This document shows, one piece after another, positions 45,841-57,890 of a stretch of 64,000 nucleotides of DNA. Below the pieces are notes generated by a model. The model made no database searches. It was not told the origin of the DNA and worked only from the letters and a program-made list of their open reading frames with translations. Both the position numbers and the translations under genes were made by a program. The DNA is taken from contig JAVLRN010000011.1 of NCBI GenBank assembly GCA_032821775.1, positions 2,232,001 to 2,296,000 of the forward strand. Reading direction: 5' to 3'. Numbering within the stretch: position 1 is the stretch's first letter; every line of letters begins with the position of its first letter. The DNA is from Sanguinoderma infundibulare (taxonomy: Eukaryota > Basidiomycota > Agaricomycetes > Polyporales > Polyporaceae).

Positions 45841-47254
45841 ATGGCCTCGCATCCATCGACAAGTCCGAGTCCGAGTTCGAGTCTGAGTCCGACGCAGCCC
45901 GCGCCGTTCTCCTCCTCTTCTTGTCTTGTCCTGCCTTCACCGGGAATGTCGTATTACACCAACAACAGCAGCCCTCCGCCCCTCCAGCACCCAGTGCCAA
46001 CTCACCCCGCCTACATCCCCGAGCCGCCCTCGACCCCGATGTCTCCCCAAGGCTACCAGCGCTATACCAGCTCTCCGCCGGCACCAAACTATGCCCAGCC
46101 CATCCAGAATCCAGCTCATTTGGCTCCCCCTTACGCCTCGGGCAACCAATACCAACCCTCCGCTCACCAGCCTCATCTCCAAGGCCAGATCAACCCCGTG
46201 CCTGTAGACTTCTCTGCCTGGGGCTTCGACAATGCCACCGCTGCATTTGGCATGCAACTTGGCCAGAGTGCAGTAGCAGCTGGCCAGGAATATGTCCAGA
46301 AGAACGTGTGTACCCTACCGATTACTCCCCCATTCCGTCTATTCATTCCCCTCTAGCTAGGCGGTTTCATCCCCATATCCGTCCTCAAGCATCATTTCAA
46401 TGTCTCCAATTCATATGTCCTCACAAAACTCCGCCTTCTTCTCTTCCCCTGGAGGCATAAACCCTGGTCACGTCGTGTCCGACGACTTGAAAACGGCCAG
46501 TCGGAATGGTCCCCTCCCAGAGAGGACGCCAACTCACCTGACCTTTACATCCCTCGTCAGTGCTCGCTCATACTCCCTACTGCACGCCTATTCGTTAACT
46601 CCCTGCTCACAGTCATGGCTCTCGTCACTTACATACTTCTCGCCGCTTTGCACTCGGGTTTGAACGCCCGATTCCACCCTGAAATCCTCGGAATCACTGC
46701 TTCCAAAGCGCTCGCAGTCGTCCTACTCGACCTTGTCTTCGTCAAGGGCGGTTGTTATCTCCTCAATATTCCAGTAAGCACCCGTCCTCAGTCTTATATC
46801 CTCCCTCAAGTGTTCATCATCGCATAGGGCGGTTTGTCCAGCCAGTTCCTTGACCTCCTCGCCTATGGCGGCTACAAGTTTGTCGGGTGCGTATAACCTC
46901 TCAACGACCTGGTGTTCGATTAATTCAACCGTTTTCTTCAGTGTCATTGTCACCCTTGTGGCTGGCCTCCTTGGCTTCGGGCCCACCCTTTACCTCCTCG
47001 TCTTCCTGTACACTTTCCTCTCAACCGCGTTTTTCTTGGTGAGCATTCCTTCCGCCGTTTACTGACGCTCCTTGCGCTCACCAGCCTACCTTATTCCATC
47101 CACATAGCTCCGTTCTCTTCGCTCGATGGTACTACCAGACGCGTCTGCAACGGCTGCGGCCGTCAACCCTTCCCAACGTTCAAGACGGATCACCTTCCTC
47201 TTCCTAGTCGCGGTGAGCCAGGTCTTCTATATGGCCATCTTGGTGAGGGTGTAA
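45841..47254 (+). CDS. YIF1: Yif1 family ER-Golgi transport membrane protein
   Basis: Partner of Yip1 in ER-to-Golgi vesicle transport and Rab recruitment. The first in-frame ATG is at 45841. The conserved-looking N-terminus MSYYTNNSSPPPLQHPVPTH begins at an alternative ATG, 45946, which may be the real start; the 35 residues before it are low-complexity Ser/Pro. A Pro/Tyr/Gln-rich cytosolic region leads to FGMQLGQSAVAAGQEYVQKN, GGFIPISVLKHHFNVSNSYV, LRLLLFPWRHKPW (family hallmarks), then membrane helices MALVTYILLAALHSGL, LAVVLLDLVFVKGGCYLL, VIVTLVAGLLGFGPTLYLL with FLYTFLSTAFFL, and the last helix ITFLFLVAVSQVFYMAILV, stop at 47254. Introns lie near 46,315, 46,560, 46,775, 46,890 and 47,040. 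Confidence 0.9.
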
Positions 47255-49892
47255 CGTGTAACGTCCCCGTCGTGGATACCGTATGAGTATGTAGGACCAT
47301 CGGACTTGGATTGGAGGTGAATGCAGTGCATTCTCAACAAACACGAGACATGGGTTCAAGTTGGAGTATGAGGTCCATCAATTACATTACGGCCGGTGTG
47401 AGGTAAGTTTCGTAGAGACATCGTGGACATCGTGCCGTGGGTTCGGAGAAAGCCACTAGTTGGAATGATGGACTGCGACAAGAGTTGGCTTCTAAAGTAT
47501 TGAAGAAATACAATGATATTGAAGTCATGAGATAAGCAACACGGACTGGTCGGGAACCTGTAGGTGACGTTCGAACGTTTACTGTTGTCGCTTTTGTCGT
47601 AGAGTGCGACAACTCCGTCCCCACCGCAGGCACTATCTCACGAAATCATCATGAACCAAGCCTCAACGACGCGACATTACACAGGTTGAACACGAACAAA
47701 GCTAGTCTTGAGGCCTCGAGGATTCGACACATTGTCTCTAAGTGTCCCGCATCCAGATACGTACAGGTGGCCATGATTAATCCGTTGTACTACTACAATG
47801 CTCGAGCCCCGGGTGCTGGGCTCGATTGGCCACACAAAATTGGATACACATACAGAACGGGCGTTGAACATTAAAATCAAGGCTGGACAACATTGGACAG
47901 TGTAGCCGATGCTCGCTACTCAACGCCTGTCCTGAATAGCGGCCAAAATTCTGTTTGATTGCGGTTGCATCAAAATAGAATGCCCATTCGAATACGCTAG
48001 CCGAAAGACAAATCTACGGTACCTAGTAGTATCCTGCCCTAATCGCGCCCCAATCTCGCCCCAGCCCCACCAACCGTGCAGAGTCTCTATTGACCGCGAG
48101 CAAAGAGTTTTTACGGCGAAGATCTAGACCGACACTCCATTCCCTCCGGGTCGTCCTCCGAGTGGCAAGCTGCGAACTGGCGAATGGGGTGAAAATAGTC
48201 TTGTGTAAAACGAAGCGTACGGGGACGAGGAGTAGAACACGGCAGTTCTGCGACAGGGAACTTGTGGAATGTGTCCTGTTAAGTCGATGAGCACGCGAGA
48301 AAGTGTTAACAAACTATGTGCCGCACCTGAACAGACTTGAAGGTTCGCAAGAGGCGGCCCCAGACGCCATCAGGATTACCGGCAGGACTGAGACAACACC
48401 CACTCTAGCGGGCGACTGAAGCGGAGTGGTCACGATTACGTAGATCGTACCTCGGGGACCAAAGGGGTGTATCCAGGTGCTCCTACGGAAGCCGGACTAG
48501 CTGTCTAGCCTAACTGTGTGAACGCCGGCCATGGGGACCAGGGGAGAGAACACTCAAGGCGCACGACGAGTGTGAACGTCGACGGATCGACGAATAGACC
48601 TCATATGTGCCCGGAATCATCATCACAGAGACACGAGTACGCAAGATGAGAGCTACATACCAAAGACACATCCAAATAGACCTTCAATACAATATCCACC
48701 CCCGTCTTCAACTGAGACTGTCATCCATTGGCTTGGCGAACAGAGAGCGAACGAACAGCTCTGCTGGAAAGCGAGGCTCATGAGCCGAGCGTGTGGGTCT
48801 TCTTGTGAGATCGCGAGGTTGTAGAGGAGCGACGGTATTTCGACTGAAAACTGGGAGTCTTGAGGTGCGGGCGAGGGCAGAGCGCGAAGTCTTGGCCATA
48901 GCGGATCTTTTACTCTGTGTTGGGAGCCATAGCTGCAGGAGAGGTATATGAGTATACGGAGCCTGAGTGATTCCCGGAGTTGAGAAAAGCGCAGAGCCGT
49001 ATACTGGGATGGGGTGGATTAGGCTGGTTTAAAGAGGATCGCGACGCGGTGACCAAGTTACTTTGTGCACGACGTCCCGTGGACCAAGGTCGGATTAGTT
49101 TAGAGAGACTAAGAAATCCACCCTACACTCGTCTCATCACAGTCGAAGGATGATGCAAGGGGCCAAGGATGCTGCGGAAGCGGGAAGACCGGAAGTTAGC
49201 CATGGGGTCGTGTGCCTCGGGCGGATCTCTCTCATGCATCTGTGACGCCATTTCGCCCACTCTCACATTAATATTCTGTCCGGGCTTGCAGGCCGTCTGC
49301 CAAGTCGCACTGGAGCTAACACGCCCAAGCCAGGGCGGCCCGCCTTCCGCGAGCTGGGAGGAAACAGATGAGATAGAGTACGGACAAGGTTGGGACGCTT
49401 GAGAAATAATCTACGCTTCGAGAACCGCGGAATCGGAGGCCGGGGAAGAAGGACAGTATCCGGTCGGGGTTTGTTGTCTTATCTCACACGTGGAGGGCAA
49501 CTTGCTGGGATACGGATGTCTCTGGAGGACGTGAGGGGGACGACCACGTCCGTCGCATCTCCCAGCCTGCGCTCTTCTGCCCTCTCCATCCCCTCCTGCG
49601 TCTGCCGCGCGACTTTTGGTCCTGTCCGTCCTCTCCTCGGTTTTGCGAACAACTCCCGACTGTCTTGCTGACCTGCTTCCTTCGCGTCAGCGCACTTTCC
49701 CTGGCCTGCCTTCTATCGCACGTCCAACCCACTTCCTCCGCCGCCTCTTTCTCTCTGTCTTGGCTCTCTCGTGCCCGTACCCCTCCCTCCCGCATCTCCT
49801 TTCCGTGCTCCCCCTTGCGCTTCCATTTCATCCTCGCAGGCAACGCTACCGCACTTCACCACCTTTGACATCGTGCTCCCCACTGGCATGAA
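47255..49892. other. Long intergenic region with CT-rich leader before the transporter
   Basis: About 2.6 kb. The left two kilobases hold nothing recognisable on either strand. From about 49,555 to 49,870 the plus strand is strongly pyrimidine-rich (TCTTCTGCCCTCTCC-type), resembling the CT-rich leader of a well-expressed fungal gene, and probably holds the start of the transporter transcript. Confidence 0.4.
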
Positions 49893-52800
49893 ATGTCCGC
49901 AGAGGTGGAGGAGGACCACCGTCCCTCGGTCTCTTCAATACCCTCTTTGTCAACTTTTGGCCGGGAGAAATCCGTTAGTAAGTCCCGTGCCTGAACCATT
50001 CCACTGCCGCCGTATCACTACACTCACCTTCTCTTTAGGATCGCGCCGATTCGACGACTCGGAATCCTTGTCCTCCCGCCACACGGAGGATCCTCCCGAC
50101 TTCTTCGATCCCAATTATGACAATGATATCACCTGGCTCGGTACGTTCGCCCTAGCCAATCCGCACTCACTACCGCCACTCACACTTGACGCCTCCTCTT
50201 TTCATCTCTCGTCATTAATCCAGAGGATGACTCTCCGTATCCAGAGGTCCGTTCCGCCGTCGCCAACTACGATGACCAGTCCATGCTCGTCAACACCTTC
50301 CGTGCCTGGGCACTTGGCGTCCTTTGGGCCATCATCCTCCCAGCCGTCAATGAGTTCTACTATTTCCGCTATCCATCCCTCATGGTCACTGGCGTGCGTC
50401 TTACCTCTTCCATGTTACATCTCGTGCTTTGCATTGCCCGCGTGCACTTCACGGACCATCGCAAAGTGAGACTGACTTAATCCGCAGATTGTTGCGCAGC
50501 TCATCAGCTTTCCCCTCGGGAGGGCGTGGGCACGCTGGGTTCCCCAACGGAAGGCCTTCGGGGTGTCCCTCAACCCCGGCATGTTCACCATCAAAGAACA
50601 CGTAAGAGATCGCCGTCACTGGTGTGAAGACCGAGGATGACGACCAACTGGTGCATTGAACCAATAGGTGCTGATCACCATCATGGCCGGGGTTGGCGCA
50701 CAGGCGGCGTATGCGGTAGGTCTTGCACTTGTCATTAACCTTAATTGGCCAGTCTCTTATCGACCGGAAACCGTTGCAGACGGAGATAATTGCGGTGCAG
50801 CGGGTTTGGTATCATCAGAACTTCAACTTTGCATGTAAGCAGTATCCGTCTTGCTCTACTCCTTGTACGTCTGATAATCCAAAATTAGATCAGTGGATGC
50901 TCGTAATATCCACGCAGGTAAGATATTGATCGCCCGTCTGGTAGGTATGATCTTAACGCATCGTCGGAAAAAATAGCTCATCGGCTTTTCCGTCGGTGGT
51001 CTGGCCCGTCGACTGGTATGAATTCCATCACTCCTTTGGAATGTCTTTCCAGTCCCTGTTACTTACCAGACGGTTCACGTTTGCGCCTGTAGCTTGTTGC
51101 ACCGGCGTCCATGAGTAAGTAGTTCACTAATAGCAACCTGATGAAGATTTAACCGTTTTTATAGTATGGCCGAACACTTTGGTGGTCTGCGCCCTGTTTA
51201 ATACCCTCCACTCGCAAAGCTATTCTGGCATTGGCCGTCACGATGGCCTGACCCGGGAACGCTTCTTCGCATATGCCTTCGTCTCCGCTGCCGTATGGTG
51301 TGCGTCCACTTTCTTACAGAGCTGGACTCTCCAAGCTTTGTCATACTGATGAACGTTGATGTGGGATGCTAGATGTCATCCCTGGATATCTATTCCAGGC
51401 ACTAAGGTGCGGCGTGCTACCTCTGTCCATTGAACTCTTAGTGAAGTGTGTCAACCTTCAACCGCAACTTAGCGTTTTCACATGGGTAAGCGAATCTTGT
51501 AGCCAATCAGCATTTCTTATTCTTTAACTATACTTTAGGCATGTTGGATAGCGCCCCATAACGTGGTAAGTTCTTGCAGGTTAGCTGTGTTTGGTTCTAA
51601 TTGACCAATGACCCCACTCGTCCCAGAAAGTCAATGCGCTTTTTGGGTACGCCACATCTCTCTTGGTGCCACTTTTCACTCAATCTCACGGCCTCGCAGT
51701 TACCACAGTGGCATGGGCTTCTCGCTCTTGTCCTTCGACTGGAATCAGATTGCATTCATAGGAAGCCCGCTTGCAACCCCTTGTACGTGTTTTGTGTATA
51801 CTTGCCTCTTAGTCTGTATTCCTAACAAGTCTTCAGGGTGGGCGGAAGCGAACGTTATCGCAGGCTTTCTGGTGTTCTATTGTGAGTCTTGATTCTCGAT
51901 GTGTTACCAAAGTAACTGTCATTCATCCATGTCTAGGGTTCCTGGCACCGCTTGTTTATGTGAGTCTGGATTTCCCTACCATGTTTTGGATCGGTCTCAT
52001 TGAATGTTGGTGGTTCCGATGCAGTTCACGAACGTCTGGTATTCTCAGTACATGCCGTAAGTTCATGGATCTCTATCTGTGTTGTCTAACCCTCACTTCG
52101 CGAAGTATCTCTGCCCTAGGACCATTTGACAATACAGGTGGAAATTTACTCCAAGTTGATTTGCATTCTGGGTCTGCATTGACACGACTCGCTGCGCAGG
52201 ACAGCCCTACAACCTCACGCGTATACTCAACCTAGACTCAACGTTCAATCTCCAAGCTTACAAGGAGTATAGTCCCCTCTTTCTCTCTGCCACATTCGCG
52301 ATATCATATGGCCTTGCCTTCGCGTCCATCACTGCCACCATTGTCCATGCCGCCCTGTACTTCCGCAAGCCCATTGGTGTGCATCTCCACCGCTCGCTTG
52401 GCGAGCAGCCTGACATTCATGCACGCCTCATGTCGAAATATCCCCCAGTTCCGGAGTGGTGGTATGCATGGCGTAGTTTTATGCGCGGTTGTGTGCTAAT
52501 GCTTCTGGATAGGTATGCCGGCATCTTGGTGGTCACAGTTTGTTTCTCGTGCCTGTGTATCAAGTTATTTCCGACACAAATGACCGTCTGGGCCTTGATC
52601 GTCGCACTTCTTATTGCACTTGTGAGTTATTTACTTCACTTCATTGGGTTAGATGTACGCTAATGACACCCATAGATCTACTTGGTTCCAGTTGGTGCGT
52701 ACTTAATGAGGATCTGACCAAAACTCTGGCCTGTTAATAATATTCGCGCAATTTCAGGCATGATCCAAGCTATAACTAACCGCCAGGTCGGATTGAAGTA

Positions 52801-54355
52801 CGTTATGTCGGTCAATCCGAACTTCTGCCGTTCTGATAATATGTCTAGTGTCATCACGGAACTCATCGTTGGTTACATGCTCCCCGGTCGACCAGTAGCA
52901 ATGATGATGTTCAAGGTATGTAGAAAACAGTGCCTAAGTACTCTGTAAAGTTATTAAGTGCTAATGTGCAAAAGACTTGGGGGTATATTACAATGTCGCA
53001 GGGTGAGCATTTCAAGCTACCATGTAAGACCGTGCGCGAATAATTACAATTGCCTTGTAGCCATGATCTTCACGTCCGACTTCAAGCTTGGACATTACAT
53101 GAAAGTCCCGCCGCGGCCGATGTTTTGGTGCCAGGTGTGTTGAATGGCTCGCTGGCTGATAAAACTGCTGAACAACGCTGCAAGGTCGTGGCGACTATCG
53201 TTGCCGGAACTGTGCAGTTGGGTGTTGAAAATTGGATGTTCTCGAACATTCCGTATGTCGGTCATTTGTCTTGAGCGATCCAGTCAATGTTGACAGTCCG
53301 GATAGAATGATCTGTGAACAGAAGCAAAAGGACATATCTGGCTTCACCTGTCCCAATACGGAGGTAAGAGATGATGCTCGCTGTGTGTAATGCCGTTCTT
53401 GACGAGCTGTTTTTAGGTATTTGCTACTGCCTCCGTAGTTGTAAGTATTGTAGTCAGGAAAGATGTTTCGTTTCTGACACATCACTATTAGTTTGGTGTT
53501 ATTGGTCCTACCTTGCAATTCTCGAAGAATCAGCTGTACTAGTAAGCTCGGAAACGTCTTTCTGCCTAAACACTACGCTGATGCTCGATGTAGTCGTATG
53601 TCGCTCATCAAATTTCTCTGCATGGTCCACCCACTGAACGACATGTAGCATTGCTATTTTTCTTCATCATTGGGGCTGCATGCCCCTTGGTTGTCTGGTT
53701 GCTGACGAAGAGATATCCGAATTCTTGGCTAAATTATGTTAAGTGCGTGCCTCTCGTTTTGGTGTACTGCTTCGTGCTGACCTTGTGCATAGTTTTCCGT
53801 AGGTCCTTAAGCTTGTTTCCTCCCCTCTGACTAACGAACTTGCTGCAAGCCTTATGTTTACTGGTGTCGGACTCATACCCCCCGCGAGCGCTGTTAATTA
53901 CATTCCCTGGGCTATGATTGGTTTTCTTTCGCAATATGTGATTCGAAGACGACATTTTCCATTTTGGGCCAAATACAATTGTACGTCGCCCTCCTTCAAA
54001 GCGACAGCCATATACTGACCTGCACATAGACGTTCTTTCTGCCGCGCTGGATGCGGGGACGGCAATATCTACCCTTTTGGTGTATTTCATGTGAGGTTCT
54101 ACTGTTCGAGTAACTGCAGAAGCATGGGTTAAGATTTCTTTGCAGTCTTCAATACCCTGAAAACGGGGAGATTGGTCGTAGTACCATCCAACAATGGTGG
54201 GGAAATACCGTTTTCAAGAACACTGCGGACTGGCACGCTACTCCTCTACGGGTTGTGCCGGATGGGGCACATTTTGGGTACGCTTTCCTTCTCACATACA
54301 ACTCTTCAGCCGATTTCTGAGCGGTGTCACCATCCCTAGACCGGACACTTGGTAG
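49893..54355 (+). CDS. Oligopeptide transporter, OPT family
   Basis: Proton-coupled plasma-membrane importer of small peptides (tetra-/pentapeptides or glutathione) of the fungal OPT family. Start MSAEVEEDHRPSVSS at 49893. Diagnostic motifs: EDDSPYPEVRSAVANYDDQ, TFRAWALGVLWAIILPAVNE, FYYFRYPSLMV, NPGMFTIKEHVLITIMAGVG, then WYHQNFNFA, LVISTQLIGFSVGGLARR, LVAPASM, YSGIGRHDGLTRERFF, YVIPGYLF, GFSLLSFDWNQIAFIGSPL, ANVIAGFLVFYW, TNVWYSQYMP-like, FNLQAYKEYSPLFLSATFA, KPIGVHLHRSL (cytosolic HARLM loop), ELIVGYMLPGRPVAMMMFK, TSDFKLGHYMKVPPRPMF, AGTVQLGVENWMF, and a C-terminus ADWHATPL ... DTW at 54355. Length after splicing is about 800 residues, usual for OPT. It is cut by roughly 20 introns, several exons being only 20-60 nt. 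Confidence 0.9.
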
Positions 54356-54733
54356 AGTCTCTGTTGTATCATTAGATGTATTTGTTGCTGTCATTTGTTA
54401 TCGCACTCCCGGCCCATCACTTCGTGACATCATGCAAGGTTTTTAACCTGTTTGACCTTTGGCCGAATACTCGCAGTACAGGTAAGTAAATGCCAATGCT
54501 TTGTGGGAATGTTCTCGAGCCATTCCTGATTTGCAGTTTGGTCTGAAACCATGCCTCTGGAATGATCATTATGAAAGTGGTGTAAGACTCATCATGAGCA
54601 TATTGGGTAGCAGCAGCAGCCGCCAGCTTGAACTTATGGATTAGATTCCAACCAAAACCAAAAATTTGGAGTGGTGTTGAATACATGGCGTTAATAGCGA
54701 ATGGTGTGGGTATACCTGCGGGTGTGAGCGGCC
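54356..54733. other. Transition to A+T-rich, CpG-poor repetitive DNA
   Basis: Just after the transporter stop, base composition shifts toward A/T and TpG/CpA. A minus-strand frame at 54417-54746 is open for 109 codons but has no recognisable domain and overlaps the start of a GGGT-rich repeat, so it is not called a gene. Confidence 0.4.
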
Positions 54734-54862
54734 TAGGCTGTGTCATGGGTGTGGGTTACCTACATGGGTTTTCATGGGTAACCCATGTGGGTGTGGGTGT
54801 GAGTCAGGTTTGGCTCACCCACAGCCAAACCCACACCCATGGCATGGATTGTGGGTATAGCC
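54734..54862 (+). repeat. GGGT-rich short repeat, copy A
   Basis: Begins with TAGGCTGTGTCATGGGTG and continues with alternating GGGT/ACCC words (CATGGGTTTTCATGGGTAAC and similar), including an internal inverted repeat GGTTTGGCT...AGCCAAACC. The same conserved end recurs in copies B-F. Confidence 0.6.
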
Positions 54863-55208
54863 ACCAGCATAAGCATCTATAGCAGTCCTGACAGGCTGGG
54901 GGTATTGTTTCTGCCATTATTAATTCATTTCTGTACCTTTTAAGATGCTTCTTTTTACATCTTAATTGTTGTATCAATGTCCATACAACACACCTGATGC
55001 AATAGTACAAAGCCACAAACACTGCTATGGGCAGGAGGGGGGTAAGGAGGAGGAAGTGCCCATAGTGAAGCCTCGAGTGGTTGCTTTGGGATGATTAATA
55101 CCTCATTAGAACACTACTGATCATAGCTTTTCAATGGTCTTATTGTGACTTTGGTCTGTGTCTCAGTTATTGATATATAGGCCTGAAAAGCATGGTGTGA
55201 CTGAGAAT

Positions 55209-55360
55209 TAGGCTGTAGCATGGGTATGGGTAACCTGTGTGGGTCAGCATGGGTTTTCAGCATGGGTACAGGTACAGGTCGGACTTGGCTAATCTGAGGG
55301 CAAATCTGCACCCACAGTGTGGGTTTGCAGGTACAGGTGCTGGTATAGGCATCCACACCC
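55209..55360 (+). repeat. GGGT-rich short repeat, copy B
   Basis: Begins TAGGCTGTAGCATGGGTATG, then GGGTAACCTGTGTGGGT and related words. Same orientation as copy A and the same terminal 12-15 bases apart from a few substitutions. Confidence 0.6.
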
Positions 55361-55432
55361 TTCAGGATGAGCCTGAGCCCGAGGGAGATGACGAACCTAC
55401 ATCTGAGGTAAGTTCACTATCATTATACCTCC

Positions 55433-55529
55433 AAGAGCTCAAAATGATCAGGTGTCCCTCAATGTGTCTGTCAGGGGACACCTGATCATCTTGAGCTCTT
55501 CTGTGATGCATTGAATTGATGCATCACAG
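55433..55529. repeat. Tandem pair of hairpins (fold-back)
   Basis: Arm 55433-55457 pairs with 55475-55500 (GAGCTCAAAATGATCAGGTG against CACCTGATCATCTTGAGCTC), about 25 bp with one mismatch and a loop of about 17 nt. Directly next to it, 55501-55529 forms a second perfect hairpin, CTGTGATGCAT-loop-ATGCATCACAG. The strict adjacency suggests a fold-back element or the fused ends of a DNA transposon. Confidence 0.7.
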
Positions 55530-55982
55530 GACCTTCTTCTGGTGATGCATTCACACTACTGACTTCACTCCACAGAACGACCTGAAAATGCAGCTGACTC
55601 CTTCTGAGCCATGTTCGGAGCCACATAAATGCCCAGCCTGATGACCCGGGCAGTGTTGTGCATTGGGGCGTGAACGTGGTGGACATTGGTGGGCCTCATC
55701 ATCACCAACAATGCACACAAGGTTGTCAAGCTGTCAGACATCAAGGATGCACAGGGTTTGAACTACTAGATGGATGAGGGCTGGGATGCCATTGATGTAA
55801 TGGTGGTTGGGGGGTAATGTACAACACTGGAGCTCAAGTGCAAGCTGAGCTATGCATCCATGGTACATGCTCAGTGGACCTGTGATACAGACATTGTCTG
55901 CTATATACATTGTCTGCTACATATATGGTCTGCTTCCATGATGCCTCCACGTAGTTTGAAGTGCCACAATAACAGCCAACTT
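55530..55982. other. Unassigned repeat-like DNA
   Basis: Low-CpG sequence between the hairpins and repeat copy C. Short decayed coding-like stretches can be imagined (for example near 55,690-55,800 on the plus strand) but contain stops and match no family I can name. Confidence 0.3.
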
Positions 55983-56154
55983 CATCCAAACCCGCACCCA
56001 AACCCATACATTGATGGGTACGGGTTGTACCCACCATACCTGGTGCTTATGACCCATACCCAAGCAAACCTGTGGGTTGCAGGTGTGGGTTTGTTGCAGG
56101 TATGGGTTCAGGTCAGGTCTGGGGTACCCACAGGTGTACCCGTGCTACAGCCTA
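55983..56154 (-). repeat. GGGT-rich short repeat, copy C
   Basis: Inverted relative to A and B: ends on the plus strand with CCCGTGCTACAGCCTA, the reverse complement of the TAGGCTGTAGCAYGGG terminus. Internally AACCCGCACCCAAACCC and TGGGTTTGTTGCAGGT words. It retains a few CpG (CCCGCACCC, CCCGTACCC-type), suggesting the ancestral word was ACCCGY. Confidence 0.6.
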
Positions 56155-56337
56155 CTGAGAATTGATGGCTCCAGCTGCCAGCATACCATGGGATGGCCAG
56201 GAATCTAAAAATAAATGATATGTCCTAGATATAGCAGTCAGTAGCTTCAAAGAGCAACAACAATGGTAGAAATCTATCAATCCATCACTGAACAACAACA
56301 ACAATAACCTTCCTACCCCCCTCAAGACTCATTGACA

Positions 56338-56501
56338 CCCATGAAAAACCCACATATTCATGGGTGTGGGTGATACACCCGGCACCCAAGGTTTTGCACC
56401 CACATCCAAGGATACCCATGGATTTGTGGGTGTGGATTTTTTATGAGTGTGGGTGTGAGTGAGCACTCTGACACCCATAGGTACACCCATGCTACAGCCT
56501 A
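56338..56501 (-). repeat. GGGT-rich short repeat, copy D
   Basis: Ends with CACCCATGCTACAGCCTA on the plus strand. Its end lies within 10-15 bases of the point where the integrase reading frame stops being recognisable (about 56,510), so this copy abuts or truncates the retrotransposon's downstream end. Confidence 0.6.
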
Positions 56502-57430
56502 ATTATAAATGTGACTTCCATAAGGTCAAAGAGGAGAATGGGATGGACACCATGAAGCAGATAAAAAGGGTTAAATCCTGTGGACTGCTGTGTGGTGATG
56601 CAGTCTGCAAAGAATGCTAGATGAACTTTCTTTGGCCATTGCTGAATATCTCCTTGACAATCTTTCAGGATTGCTTCACAGATGGTAAAATGACCTTGTT
56701 CAACAATGCTATTACTCTGTTTATTATAGGGAGATATCTTGATTTGAGAAATGCCATACTGCTTCAGCAGTTGCTCAGTTGCTCCCTTAAACTCTGCACC
56801 ATTATCCATGATAATATTTGCAATATGCCTATACCAACAGATGATTTCTTCCTATCGAAGCTTGGCAATGGCCTTCACAGTGATCCTTCACAGTGCACAT
56901 CCTTCAGCTGCATGTGAAAGGTCATTGCATGCTGCAATGATATACCTATACTTATTGACACTCGGCATAAACATGATGTTTACATAAATCTGAGAAAAGA
57001 AAGTGACAGGTGTGCGAATGGTGGGAGAGACCTCTATGTGCTTGGTGTTCCACAGCTGACATTGATGGCAGGTACTTACATGATGCTTGACATTTCAAAA
57101 TAAGTTAGGTCAATAGAATCACTCGTGCATATGATGGAATACACCATAGACTCCTTTGTGACCCAGCTTCTCATAAGCTTCTGTGAGGATGCTATACTGC
57201 TGATCACTATCAAGAACCACTGCTAAAGGTGATTTCTGATTGTACTGCTTATACATCTTCCCTGCAGTCATGAGGAACTCAGTTGCTCACTATAGGAATC
57301 ACCTCTTTGCTTGAACAGATGGAAATGATGGAGTTTCTAAAGTCTCAAGAAAATGCTGGATATTGTAGAGTGCCTGCTCTTGTTTATTGTCTGTTGCATG
57401 TATAGCTGGTACTTCAGAAGGTGTGGTGGT
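56492..57430 (-). pseudogene. Integrase domain remnant of Ty3/gypsy element
   Basis: The HHCC zinc-binding region is readable around 57,190-57,050 (GHKGVYGVFHHMHE then HVSTCHQCQLWNTKH) and the catalytic core continues through INKYRYII-like sequence, IIMDNGAEFKGA, QIKISPYNKQSNSIVEQGH and STGFNPFYLLHG. Several in-frame stops occur. The first catalytic acid position reads Asn (YVNIMFMPS), while the second (DNG) and the Glu (VEQGH) remain. Confidence 0.8.
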
Positions 57431-57439
57431 TATGGAATC

Positions 57440-57890
57440 CTTTCACATAAGAAATAGTGATGTCTCATCCATCCACTGATTCAGTTCCTTAGCCTCTTGC
57501 TTTTCCTCATCTGTTGGTCTCCTCCTTGAGAGGGCATCAGGTCCTCTGTGTCTGTCTGCAGAGACATGCTGTAGCTGAAAATCAAAGAGAAGTATTCCCT
57601 GAATCCAGCGGTTGATAGTGGCATTTGGTTGAAGGTCAAGATTATTGAACATATCCTTGATGTACTTTGCATCAACCTCTAGTATCAACCTTTTAATGTC
57701 AATAAGGAAGGTACAGCCTCCAATGTTGCAGTGCATGGAAGCATCCATACAGCTCTAGCTTGAGTTGGCTATATCTGGACTCTCACTCATTGAATAGAAG
57801 GGATCCATATCGCACTGGCCTTTGCCAACCACTCTCATCCTCCTGAGAAAGGATAAATCCAACTGCAATATTGCTGAAGTCAATCAACAT
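57440..57890 (-). pseudogene. RNase H domain remnant of Ty3/gypsy element
   Basis: RT-RNase H C-terminal part: LILEVDAKYIKDMFNN, NATINRWIQGILLFDFQLQH and ADRHRGPDALSRR are near-canonical for agaricomycete gypsy polyproteins. The upstream segment (IDFSNIAVGFILSQEDESGW) is readable near 57,830-57,890. Stops separate the blocks. Confidence 0.8.

Noticed and set aside
47255..49560. Search for tRNA or other RNA genes in the long intergenic region
   Set aside because: I could not find a T-loop GTTCRANNC box paired with an A box and cloverleaf arms; a covariance-model scan would decide.
55983..56501. GGGT/ACCC arrays interpreted as a CRISPR-like or telomeric array
   Set aside because: Units are irregular, there are no unique spacers of constant length, and the host is eukaryotic; the shared end fits a dispersed repeat better. 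The words are not a telomere repeat such as TTAGGG in tandem.
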